This document shows positions 30,855 to 38,844 of a stretch of 64,000 nt of DNA, in pieces. The stretch is from assembly GCA_902570505.1 (NCBI GenBank), contig CACFYR010000001.1, positions 1 through 64,000 on the forward strand, written 5' to 3'. Both the position numbers and the translations under genes were made by a program. The stretch comes from an uncultured Pelagibacteraceae bacterium (GTDB taxonomy: Bacteria > Pseudomonadota > Alphaproteobacteria > Pelagibacterales > Pelagibacteraceae). How positions within the stretch are numbered: the stretch's first letter is position 1; each line of letters opens with the position of its first letter. The notes under the pieces were generated by a model that saw only the letters and a program-made list of their open reading frames with translations, was not told the origin of the DNA and did not search any database.

Positions 30855-32216
30855 TTATTCAGCAAAAAGAGTATCTGGCAACCATAATGCAATACCAGGA
30901 AATATATACATTAAAACCATAGCTAATATTACAATTCCTAAAAATGGCATTATACCTCTAAAAATTTGCATAAGTTCAACATTCCTACTTTGTACCCCTT
31001 TTAAATAATAGGCTGACATAGCCATCGGGGGAGTTAGAAAGGATGTTTGCAAATTAAGAGCTATTAACATTGCAAAGAAATATGGATTGACACCAAAAAA
31101 CTCGACTAGTGGTAAAAATATTGGAACGAAAATAATTAGTATCTCAGTCCACTCTAATGGCCAACCAAGTAAGAAAATAATTATTTGAGTTATAACTAAA
31201 AATTGCCAAGGTTGAATATCCATAGATTTAAAAAAATGTTCAAACACCTCGTGTCCCCCTAAATATGAAAAAACTGATGCAAAAGTCCATGATCCTACAA
31301 ATAACCACATAATCATTGCACTTGTCTTTGCTGTAAGGAATACTGACTCCTTAAAATTTTTCCATTTTAAAGATTTATAAAAGTATGAGAGAACTAATGC
31401 ACCAAATGCCCCTACCGCAGCTGCCTCTGCAGGAGTAGCAAGTCCAGCTAATATAGTTCCCAAAACTAAAATTATTAATGAGAATAATGGAACAAAAGAA
31501 ACTAACACTTCTTTCAATATCTCCGATCTTGGAGGAATTTCTTCTGCTGCAGGTTTTGGTGCTAGGGACGGATTGAAATAAGCTCTTATTATTACATACA
31601 GAATGTACAATCCTGCTAACATTAGTCCTGGAAATATTGCTGCAGCAAATAATCTTAACGGAGATAATTGTGCTATTACAGCGTACACAATCAGCATTAT
31701 ACTTGGAGGAATTAAAATACCTAAACATCCCCCAGAACAAATAACACCGGAAGCAAATTTTTTATCATAACCTGCCCTTATCATCGCTGGCCAAGCTAGA
31801 AGACCCATTAAAGTAACTACTGCTCCTATAATTCCTGTTGCTGTTGAAAATAGCGCACATGTCACAAGCGCGGCAACAGCCATTGATGCAGGAAGTCTGT
31901 GGGATGCTAGTCTTATAGCAAAAAATAATTTTGCGACGATACCAGCTCTTTCTACTAAATATCCCATAAATAAAAACAAAGGCACCGCTGTCAGAACTGT
32001 ATTATCCATTATTGTATATGTGTTGGAAACTAATAAGGAAAATATCCGATTATCAAGCAAATGCTCCATTCTAGATGGATCAAAATATGCATAGTATCCA
32101 AAACCAACACCCATTGCTAGCAATGTAAATGCTATGGGAAAACCTAGAAGAACCGCAAAAAGAAATAAGCTCATCATTAAAATTGCAATTTCCGGATTTG
32201 TTAAACTAAATAACAT
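30855..32216 (-). CDS. dctM: TRAP transporter large permease subunit DctM
   Basis: Twelve-helix ion-coupled permease of a tripartite ATP-independent periplasmic transporter, 453 residues. Family features include the N-terminal LGFPIAFTLLAMGVG, VPLFLFMGYLVERAG, and the ILIPPSIMLIVYAVIA and TPAEAAAVGAFGAL segments. The start overlaps dctQ by 11 bases. Together with dctQ and the binding protein dctP it forms a sodium-driven importer of organic anions. Confidence 0.95.
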   Translation of the reverse strand: MLFSLTNPEIAILMMSLFLFAVLLGFPIAFTLLAMGVGFGYYAYFDPSRMEHLLDNRIFSLLVSNTYTIMDNTVLTAVPLFLFMGYLVERAGIVAKLFFAIRLASHRLPASMAVAALVTCALFSTATGIIGAVVTLMGLLAWPAMIRAGYDKKFASGVICSGGCLGILIPPSIMLIVYAVIAQLSPLRLFAAAIFPGLMLAGLYILYVIIRAYFNPSLAPKPAAEEIPPRSEILKEVLVSFVPLFSLIILVLGTILAGLATPAEAAAVGAFGALVLSYFYKSLKWKNFKESVFLTAKTSAMIMWLFVGSWTFASVFSYLGGHEVFEHFFKSMDIQPWQFLVITQIIIFLLGWPLEWTEILIIFVPIFLPLVEFFGVNPYFFAMLIALNLQTSFLTPPMAMSAYYLKGVQSRNVELMQIFRGIMPFLGIVILAMVLMYIFPGIALWLPDTLFAE

Positions 32217-32793
32217 CTGCTTTGTCGTCCTTTTGTGAAGTTCTCATCAAAACTTTTTCTGTTTCCTCTGCATCTGCAGAGGCTCTCTCAGGCCAATGTC
32301 CAGTTTTAATACAAATTATTGCTCTTAGTACTTCGCTTATTCCTTGAATGGTTAATAACATTCCTGATAATGGAATTAGAGATTTTGCCATATAAATTTG
32401 AATTTGTGCGGGACTGTTCCAGCTAGTTTCTTTTATTTTCCAAGCAAGCGCAGCATATTCATATCCGTAAAATGCTAATGCTAAAATTCCTGGAAAGAAA
32501 AATAAGAAATATAAAACTAAATCAATCCAACCTTGAACTCTTGTTGGGAATAGTCTGTATATTACATCTCCTCTTACATGTGCTTCAGTGGATAAGGTAT
32601 ATGCACCTGCCATCATAAAAATAGCTCCATACATTTGCAAACTAAAATCAAAGTTCCATAATGTTGGGCTGTTAAATGCATATGCCATAATCACTTCATA
32701 GCATGTTCCTCCCATTAAAATTACAATACACCATGAAAAAGCTTTTCCCATAGATGCGCTAAGTGTATCTGCAAATTTTATGAAGGATTTCAT
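32206..32793 (-). CDS. dctQ: TRAP transporter small permease subunit DctQ
   Basis: Four-helix small membrane subunit, 195 residues, that partners DctM. The conserved segment AYTLSTEAHVRGDVIYRLFP is typical of DctQ (the HVRxD motif). The C-terminus is a cytoplasmic charged tail. It follows dctP by 84 bases that contain a strong terminator hairpin, so its level is likely to be lower than that of the binding protein. No independent promoter is obvious in the short AT-rich stretch between the terminator and the ATG. Confidence 0.94.
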   Translation of the reverse strand: MKSFIKFADTLSASMGKAFSWCIVILMGGTCYEVIMAYAFNSPTLWNFDFSLQMYGAIFMMAGAYTLSTEAHVRGDVIYRLFPTRVQGWIDLVLYFLFFFPGILALAFYGYEYAALAWKIKETSWNSPAQIQIYMAKSLIPLSGMLLTIQGISEVLRAIICIKTGHWPERASADAEETEKVLMRTSQKDDKADVI

Positions 32794-32829
32794 TTTTATA
32801 TTTATGTTAATTTATATAATTTAATCAAT

Positions 32830-32855
32830 AAAAAAAAAGGGGGCCATTGGCCCCC
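32830..32855 (-). terminator. Intrinsic terminator between dctP and dctQM
   Basis: On the minus strand a perfect 7-bp stem GGGGGCC/GGCCCCC with a 3-base loop (AAT) is followed at once by nine T residues. It lies 23 bases after the dctP stop. In such AT-rich DNA this G/C block is conspicuous. It should end most dctP transcripts and allow only partial read-through into dctQ and dctM. Confidence 0.92.
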
Positions 32856-32877
32856 TTAATTTAATTAAGATTTAACT

Positions 32878-34023
32878 TTATATTTTAACTTTCCCTAAAG
32901 GTCCGAACTCATTTTCATAAGCTAATCTGTAATTAGGCTGATTCATCAGCAAGTATTTCATTACTCTCTTAGCGTATGCTTTTTGAGAATCTACGATTTT
33001 TTTGAAGAAAGCGTCTTTCTTCGTGAAATCGCCAATAACTTTATCCCAACCTTTTAATTGTTGAGCTAAAATTTCATCAGACGTTTGATAAACGTTAACT
33101 TTATGTTCATTCATTAATTTAGATAAATCTGCTGAGTATCTAACTAATGCTTTGAAATAGTTATCTGTATTAGCAGCATAAGCAGCATTTTTCAATATTG
33201 CTTGATTTGCTGGTGACAGACCGTTGAAAGTTTTATTGTTTATTGGTATTTCAAACATCTCTTGAGATTGGTGGAAGCTACCTAAGTGATAATGCTTAGA
33301 AACATCTTGCATACCAAACTGAGAGTCTGAAGTTGGGTTGTTAAACTCAGCTGCTTCAATCAAACCAGTTTTCATTGCTGGTTGAATTTCACCACCTGGT
33401 AACTGTCTAACTACCATTCCCATTGCAGTAAGAACGTTAGTAGCAAGACCAACTGTTCTATACTTCATACCTTTAACATCAGATACTTTCGTTACATTTT
33501 TCTTAAACCATCCAAATGGCTGTGCTGGCATCGGCATATGGAAAACACCTGTATAATCGAAGCCTACTTTTTTAATAGTCTCTTCGTATAGTGCTCTTCC
33601 TCCACCATATTCCATCCATCCCATAACTTCTTGAGATGACATACCGTAAGATGGACCTGTACCAAATAATGATGCAGCTGGATTTTTTCCATACCAGTAT
33701 GCAGTTACCCAGTGACCCATATCAACGGCACCTGAACTTACAGCTTGACCAATTTCACTAGTCTTAACAACTGCTCCAACAGGTTGTAGATCAATTTTTA
33801 GAGATCCTCCAGACATATCGCTAACCATTTTGCAATAATCGCCTGCCATTTCAAAAAAGATGTTAGCTCCACTTGGCCATGCTGCTTGCATTTTCAAAGT
33901 TTGAGCGGCACCTAAATTTACATAAGGCATCGCAACTGCTGCTACTCCGGCTGCTGCTGCTGTCTTGAAGAATTTTCTTCTTGAAGGAGTATTTCCCTTC
34001 AAAGATTTTTTTGATTTAATCAT
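32878..34023 (-). CDS. dctP: TRAP transporter substrate-binding protein DctP
   Basis: Periplasmic solute receptor of 381 residues. The N-terminus has a twin-arginine-type signal (SRRKFFKTAAAAGVAAVAMP) and the mature protein begins near AQTLKMQAAWPSG. Segments AYWYGKNPAASLFGTGPSYG, WMEYGGGRALYEE, LPGGEIQPAMKTGLIEAAEFN resemble the 2-oxoacid/monocarboxylate receptors (TakP group) more than C4-dicarboxylate DctP proteins. This fits the neighbouring 2-hydroxyacid dehydrogenases. The RBS is strong (GAGGAG before ATG) and an intrinsic terminator follows the gene, consistent with high expression of the receptor relative to its permease. Confidence 0.93.
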   Translation of the reverse strand: MIKSKKSLKGNTPSRRKFFKTAAAAGVAAVAMPYVNLGAAQTLKMQAAWPSGANIFFEMAGDYCKMVSDMSGGSLKIDLQPVGAVVKTSEIGQAVSSGAVDMGHWVTAYWYGKNPAASLFGTGPSYGMSSQEVMGWMEYGGGRALYEETIKKVGFDYTGVFHMPMPAQPFGWFKKNVTKVSDVKGMKYRTVGLATNVLTAMGMVVRQLPGGEIQPAMKTGLIEAAEFNNPTSDSQFGMQDVSKHYHLGSFHQSQEMFEIPINNKTFNGLSPANQAILKNAAYAANTDNYFKALVRYSADLSKLMNEHKVNVYQTSDEILAQQLKGWDKVIGDFTKKDAFFKKIVDSQKAYAKRVMKYLLMNQPNYRLAYENEFGPLGKVKI

Positions 34024-34145
34024 TCTTCTTCTCCTCTTTAGTTAATTAACTAAATAATTAAAGCACAAAAGGGTTAAAGAGTCTTATGCTAAATAGACCT
34101 ATTATAAATTATTTTCAACCTTGGGTGGTAAATTTAGAATTCTTT
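34024..34145 (-). promoter_or_regulatory. Upstream region of dctP
   Basis: A 122-base gap between the D-2-hydroxyacid dehydrogenase and dctP, long for this window. Reading the minus strand, TTGAAA followed 17 bases later by TATTTA could be a promoter, and a TATAAT lies inside that spacer. An imperfect stem (AAGGTTGAA with TTTAACCCTT) encloses the same segment. A purine-rich GAGGAGAAGAAG ribosome-binding stretch precedes the ATG. The promoter reading is tentative; the ribosome-binding site is clear. Confidence 0.4.
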
Positions 34146-35099
34146 TTAATTTACTTTATTTTTACAGCTGCCTGTATCAAAAAATTCTGTTAAATTATCT
34201 ATAGCTAGATTTGCCATAGCTGTTCTGGTCTCCTTAGTTGCGCTTCCTAGATGAGGGAGAATAAAAGCACTTTTGTGTTTCATATATCCAGGATTTAAAT
34301 TCGGTTCTCCCTTATACACATCGAGACCTACAGCATAAACTTTTCTTCTATCTAAAGCATCAATTAGAGCATCATCATCAACTATATCACCTCTAGCAAC
34401 ATTAGTTACAACTGCTCCTCTCGGAAGTTTTTCTAAAGCATCTTTGTTAATTAAATTTATAGTTTCTTTGGAAGCTGGACAACATACGGACAACACATCT
34501 GAAACAGATAACAAACTATCAAGTTGTTCATGATATGTTGCACCTTGTTCTTTATCATCAGTTAATTTTGATCGGTTGTGATAATGAATAACCATACCTA
34601 AAGATCTTGCTATGTGGGCAATTTTTTGTCCAATTCTTCCCATTCCGAGAATTCCCAAACGTGCTCCAGTTAACTGTTTGCCTATTAAATAATCCGCTGA
34701 CCATTTCCAATTTGATGCTCTAGCTCCTTCGATCCCCTCAGAAGCTCTTCTACATGCACCTAAAATTAATAATATTCCAATTTCAGCAGTTGCATCTGTC
34801 AAAACTTCTGGGGTATTTGTTACTGCAATATTTCTTTTTTTTGCAGCCTCTAAATCGATATTACCAAATCCCACAGCAAAGTTAGACAATATTTTAACAC
34901 TGTCCGGAAGTTTTTTTATAGTTTGTTCATCAAGTTTATCAGTCAATGCTGAAAGAATACCATCACAACCTTGACTTAGTTCAATTAATTTATCTTGGGA
35001 GTAAAGTTCATCATTTGAATTTAAATTAACATCATACAATTTTTTTAATTTATCTTCATTGGATGTAAGTAGTTTTCTTGTTACTAAAATTTTTTTCAT
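34146..35099 (-). CDS. D-2-hydroxyacid dehydrogenase (glyoxylate/hydroxypyruvate reductase-like)
   Basis: NAD(P)-dependent enzyme of 317 residues that interconverts 2-oxoacids and D-2-hydroxyacids in the cytoplasm. The nucleotide-binding motif LGILGMGRIGQKIAHIAR is near residue 150; the catalytic Arg is in NVARGDIVDDDAL, the Glu in KGEPNLN and the His in LPHLGSAT. Sequence style is closest to glyoxylate reductase GyaR/GhrB. It follows the FAD-linked oxidase by 3 bases and precedes the TRAP genes, so a role in 2-hydroxy/2-oxo acid balance is inferred. Confidence 0.9.
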   Translation of the reverse strand: MKKILVTRKLLTSNEDKLKKLYDVNLNSNDELYSQDKLIELSQGCDGILSALTDKLDEQTIKKLPDSVKILSNFAVGFGNIDLEAAKKRNIAVTNTPEVLTDATAEIGILLILGACRRASEGIEGARASNWKWSADYLIGKQLTGARLGILGMGRIGQKIAHIARSLGMVIHYHNRSKLTDDKEQGATYHEQLDSLLSVSDVLSVCCPASKETINLINKDALEKLPRGAVVTNVARGDIVDDDALIDALDRRKVYAVGLDVYKGEPNLNPGYMKHKSAFILPHLGSATKETRTAMANLAIDNLTEFFDTGSCKNKVN

Positions 35100-35102
35100 A
35101 GA

Positions 35103-36479
35103 TTAATTTAAATCAAATATTTTTCCTGGATTCATTATATTGTTAGGGTCTAAACTTCTTTTAATTGTTTTCATTAAAGGTATGTTATCTGGATGCTCTT
35201 TTAAAAGATAGCTTTTTTTATGTAAACCTACACCGTGTTCACCAGTAATTGTTCCTTTTAATTCTAAAGTTTTATCAATTAGTTTATTGCTAAAATCTCT
35301 AATTTTTTTGTAAGCAACTTTGTCATTTGGATCATAGGGAAATAAAACGTGAAAGTTTCCGTCTCCTAAATGGCCAACCATTGGTGCTCTCAAACCGACT
35401 TTGCTAACCTCTTTCTCAGCAAAATTAACACACTCAGTAATTTTAGAAATTGGAACACAAACATCAGTTGAATAAACTCTTCCATTTTTAACTAAAGCTT
35501 TTACAGAATAATACACATCCCATCTTGCCTGCCAAAGCTTATTTCGTTCTTCAAGATCTGCAGCCCACTTGAACTTACTGCCTTTATTATTGTTAGATAG
35601 TTCCTCTACAATTTTTATACACTCTTTATTTGTTATCTCAGAACCGTGAAACTCAAAAAATAAAGTCGGTTCAACATTTACATCTTTAAGATTAGAGTAA
35701 TTAATACTAATATCCATCTGGTCCTTGTTTAACATTTCTATTCTTGCTATTGGAATGCCATATTGTATTGTCTCTTGCGCAGTTCTTACTGCGTCCTCTA
35801 AACTCGGAAAATGACAAACTGCACTCATAATACTCTCTGGTATGGGAGATAGTCTTAATTGAATTTCAGTTATAACACCAAGCGTCCCTTCGGATCCTAT
35901 AAAAAGATTAGTTAGATTATATCCAGCTGAAGTTTTCTTTGTTCTACCACCAGTGTTTACAATATCACCATTAGGTAGAATAACTGTAAGTCCTGAAATT
36001 ACAGTCTTCATTGTTCCATATTTAACAGCCATAGTACCTGAGGCGGATGTTGCGGCCATACCTCCGATTGCAGCATTTGCACCTGGGTCAATAGGGAAAA
36101 AAACACCATCTTCTCTTAAATGTTCATTTAGCTGTTCTCTCGTAACATTAGCTTGAACTCTGCAATCAAAGTCTTCTACATTGACACTCAAAATTCTATT
36201 CATTTTTTCTAATGAAATTGTTATCCCTTCCTCATTTCCTACTACATTTCCCTCTAATGAGGTTCCAGTTCCAAATGGAACAACAGGAACTTTTCTTTCG
36301 TTGCAAAGTTTTAGGATGGTTGAAACTTCCTCATTAGTCTCAGGAAAAATTACGGCTTTTGATAGGACTGGATCATATGTGTCCTCACCACGAGAATAGT
36401 TTGTTCTAGTAGACTGTGACGTTGAAAAACGTTCTTTAAAAATGCTTTTAAGTTCGGTTTCTATAGATGCAATGCTCAT
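35103..36479 (-). CDS. FAD-linked oxidase, D-lactate/glycolate dehydrogenase-like
   Basis: A 458-residue flavoprotein of the vanillyl-alcohol oxidase superfamily. The PCMH-type FAD domain shows VVPFGTGTSLEGNVVG, GGMAATSASGTMAVKYG and NLFIGSEGTLGVITEIQL; the C-terminal FAD-oxidase domain has MVGHLGDGNFH and GEHGVGLHKK with the metal/substrate histidines. It resembles cytochrome-type D-lactate dehydrogenases (DLD) and GlcD. No glcE or glcF neighbours are present, so a single-subunit D-2-hydroxyacid dehydrogenase is favoured over glycolate oxidase. Confidence 0.88.
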   Translation of the reverse strand: MSIASIETELKSIFKERFSTSQSTRTNYSRGEDTYDPVLSKAVIFPETNEEVSTILKLCNERKVPVVPFGTGTSLEGNVVGNEEGITISLEKMNRILSVNVEDFDCRVQANVTREQLNEHLREDGVFFPIDPGANAAIGGMAATSASGTMAVKYGTMKTVISGLTVILPNGDIVNTGGRTKKTSAGYNLTNLFIGSEGTLGVITEIQLRLSPIPESIMSAVCHFPSLEDAVRTAQETIQYGIPIARIEMLNKDQMDISINYSNLKDVNVEPTLFFEFHGSEITNKECIKIVEELSNNNKGSKFKWAADLEERNKLWQARWDVYYSVKALVKNGRVYSTDVCVPISKITECVNFAEKEVSKVGLRAPMVGHLGDGNFHVLFPYDPNDKVAYKKIRDFSNKLIDKTLELKGTITGEHGVGLHKKSYLLKEHPDNIPLMKTIKRSLDPNNIMNPGKIFDLN

Positions 36480-36516
36480 ATATTTTCTATGAACTTAATT
36501 TATAAGAAAATTTTAA

Positions 36517-37686
36517 TTAACCCAACATTTTTTTGATATTATCTAATGCCTTAGATATATCATCTCTAGATGCTGCAAAACTGAATCTTACATAATCGTT
36601 ACAAGTTTTTCCAAATGCTGTACCTGGAACAATAGCGACACCGGCCTCATGCATAGCTCTTTTGCAAAATTCAGAACCATTCATTCCAGTTTTAATAACC
36701 TTTGGAAATGCATAAAAAGCTCCACCTGGTAAACTACATTCAACCCCTGGCAAGCTATTTAAACCTTCATGTATGAGTTTTCTTCTTTGAGTAAATTTTT
36801 CCATCATTTCATGTATGGAGTCATCAGGTCCATCCAAAGCAGCTATTCCAGCATATTGAGCAGCAGCGTTTACACAAGAAACACTGTTGATTAATAATTT
36901 GTTTACATGCTCCACTAAATGCTCTGGCCAAAAACTCCATCCCAATCTCCATCCAGTCATAGAATACGCTTTACTCCAACCTTCTAGAACAATTAATCTG
37001 TCTCTTAATTCTGGATAATTAAAAAAAGTAGGCATCTCTTTATTATCAAAGATTTGTCTACTATAAATTTCATCACTTAGTATAGTTACCTTGGGATGTT
37101 TTTTTAATCCCTCTGCTAGTTTGTCTATTTCAGACTTTTCAACAAAACTTCCTGTAGGATTATTCGGATTAATTAAAATTAGCAATCTTGTCTTATCAGT
37201 TATTAAAGATAAAATTTTATCAGCGCTAAACTTTAGATCTTTATCCTCTGTAAGATCATAAGGTACAGCAGTTGCTCCCGAATAATTAATCATAGACTCA
37301 TATATTGGAAATGCTGGCGTAGGGTGAATAATTTCTGCACCTGGCTCACCGAAACACATAATTGCATAATACATTGTTGGCTTTCCACCTGGCATTATTA
37401 AAATTCTGTTCGCATCTACATCAGCGTTATAAAGTTGTTTCAATTTTCTTGACACCGCTTCTCTACATTCTGGTATACCATTCGACATTACATAACCATG
37501 ATGACCATCATCTAAAGCTTTTTTAGCTGCTTCTACAACATGTTTTGGTGTTTTAAAATCTGGTTGACCAAGTCCTAAGTGGATCATTGGTTTACCTTGG
37601 GCCTCTAACTTTTTTGCCTCCGCTAAAACTGTGAAAGCACTTTCAGTTCCTAATCTGCTTAACGCACTTGCTAATTCTACACTCAC
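36517..37686 (-). CDS. Class I aminotransferase
   Basis: PLP-dependent aminotransferase of 389 residues, fold type I, aspartate aminotransferase-like. Visible are LINPNNPTGS, the PLP lysine in EGWSKAYSMTGWRLGW (about residue 238), and the C-terminal arginine in YVRFSFAAS. It starts at GTG, preceded by an almost ideal Shine-Dalgarno AGGAGGTGA that lies inside the end of the preceding gene. Neighbours suggest it converts a 2-oxoacid product of the hydroxyacid dehydrogenases into an amino acid, but aspC or aromatic activity is equally compatible. Confidence 0.88.
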   Translation of the reverse strand: MSVELASALSRLGTESAFTVLAEAKKLEAQGKPMIHLGLGQPDFKTPKHVVEAAKKALDDGHHGYVMSNGIPECREAVSRKLKQLYNADVDANRILIMPGGKPTMYYAIMCFGEPGAEIIHPTPAFPIYESMINYSGATAVPYDLTEDKDLKFSADKILSLITDKTRLLILINPNNPTGSFVEKSEIDKLAEGLKKHPKVTILSDEIYSRQIFDNKEMPTFFNYPELRDRLIVLEGWSKAYSMTGWRLGWSFWPEHLVEHVNKLLINSVSCVNAAAQYAGIAALDGPDDSIHEMMEKFTQRRKLIHEGLNSLPGVECSLPGGAFYAFPKVIKTGMNGSEFCKRAMHEAGVAIVPGTAFGKTCNDYVRFSFAASRDDISKALDNIKKMLG

Positions 37687-37690
37687 TTAA

Positions 37691-37699
37691 TCACCTCCT
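37691..37699 (-). promoter_or_regulatory. Shine-Dalgarno made from the last codons of the upstream gene
   Basis: The minus strand reads AGGAGGTGA, which is both the final Arg-Arg-stop of the upstream FMN dehydrogenase and a near-perfect complement to the 16S rRNA tail. Seven bases separate AGGAGG from the GTG start of the aminotransferase. The strong site probably compensates for the GTG start and couples the two genes. Confidence 0.85.
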
Positions 37700-38842
37700 A
37701 AATATTAATCTTGAATAATCTAGATCTTTTAAATTTTTGCAACCCATCAATATCATATTTCTCTCTAATTCGTCATGCATATTTTGTAGCAGTTTTTCAA
37801 CACCTTTTTGACCCCCAGCACTCAAGCTAAATAAGAATGCTTTACCAAAACTGCAGGCTTTTGCTCCTGCTGATAAAGCTTTTAGCACGTGGGTTCCTCT
37901 CCTAATGCCTCCATCTAAAATTATATCTGCTTTATCTCCTACAGCATCAGAAATTAATTTAATTTGATCAAAAGGAGATCTGGAGCCATTTAATTGTCTT
38001 CCACCGTGATTTGAGACTATTATAGCTGTACAACCAATATCAACAGCTCTTTTCGCATCATCTACACTCATAATGCCTTTTATAGCAAATGGTTTTCCCC
38101 ATCTTTTAATAACGTATTCTGCGTCTTTCCATTCCATTCCGGGATCGTATTGTTCATTTATATAATCAATAACAGATTTTGTTATATTAGTACCTTTATC
38201 AGTTTTATTCTTTACATTTGATAATTCAAATTTTCTATTTGTGAAATAATTAAAAACCCATTTAGGTTTGACACCAAAACTCATTAAGCTTTTTAAAGTC
38301 AATTTTGGAGGTGTTGTAAATCCTGTTCGATGGTCTCTTTCACGATTACCTGCCACAATAGTATCAACCGTTAAACAAAGACCATCAAAGTTTGCTCTTT
38401 TACATCTATCGACCAGGTCATCTGTAATGGATTGATCTTTGTGAATATATAGTTGAAAAAGTTTTGGGCCACTAGATATATTTGCTATCTCCTCAATTGA
38501 GGTATTTGCCATTGTAGACATGCTATAAAAAGTGTTAAATTTTTCTGCTGCTTTAGCGGAGGCTATATCGCCATCGGGATGATATAATCTTTGCATTGCT
38601 GTAGGAGATAAAAAAATCGGTATACTGATTTTTCTCCCGAAAACTTTTGTTGAAAGATCTGGTTTTCCAACATTAGCCAATACATTAGGTACTAAATCAC
38701 AATCATTAAATGCTTCTGTATTCCTAATCAAAGTTTCCTCGTCATCAGAACCACCATCAATGTAATGAAATATTGGAGAGGGTAATTTTTTTTTTGCTAA
38801 TTTTCTAAAATCGTCATAGTTTAGACATTCATTAACATTCAT
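37691..38842 (-). CDS. FMN-dependent L-2-hydroxyacid dehydrogenase (LldD family), copy 1
   Basis: A 383-residue TIM-barrel flavoenzyme of the LldD/glycolate oxidase family that oxidises L-2-hydroxyacids to 2-oxoacids. Active-site features are the N-terminal FHYIDGGSDDE, the FMN-site LSPTAMQRL, LTVDTIVAGNRERD, and the signature SNHGGRQLNGSRSPFDQI that carries the catalytic His and Arg, then GGIRRGTHVLKALSAGA. It lies directly downstream of a second family member. Whether it reduces the respiratory chain (dehydrogenase) or oxygen (oxidase) cannot be told by eye. Confidence 0.92.
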   Translation of the reverse strand: MNVNECLNYDDFRKLAKKKLPSPIFHYIDGGSDDEETLIRNTEAFNDCDLVPNVLANVGKPDLSTKVFGRKISIPIFLSPTAMQRLYHPDGDIASAKAAEKFNTFYSMSTMANTSIEEIANISSGPKLFQLYIHKDQSITDDLVDRCKRANFDGLCLTVDTIVAGNRERDHRTGFTTPPKLTLKSLMSFGVKPKWVFNYFTNRKFELSNVKNKTDKGTNITKSVIDYINEQYDPGMEWKDAEYVIKRWGKPFAIKGIMSVDDAKRAVDIGCTAIIVSNHGGRQLNGSRSPFDQIKLISDAVGDKADIILDGGIRRGTHVLKALSAGAKACSFGKAFLFSLSAGGQKGVEKLLQNMHDELERNMILMGCKNLKDLDYSRLIFRR

Positions 38843-38844
38843 GA

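Noticed and set aside
31375-31740. 121-residue minus-strand ORF inside dctM in another frame
   Set aside because: Same-strand shadow of dctM, whose own frame is continuous with TRAP permease motifs.
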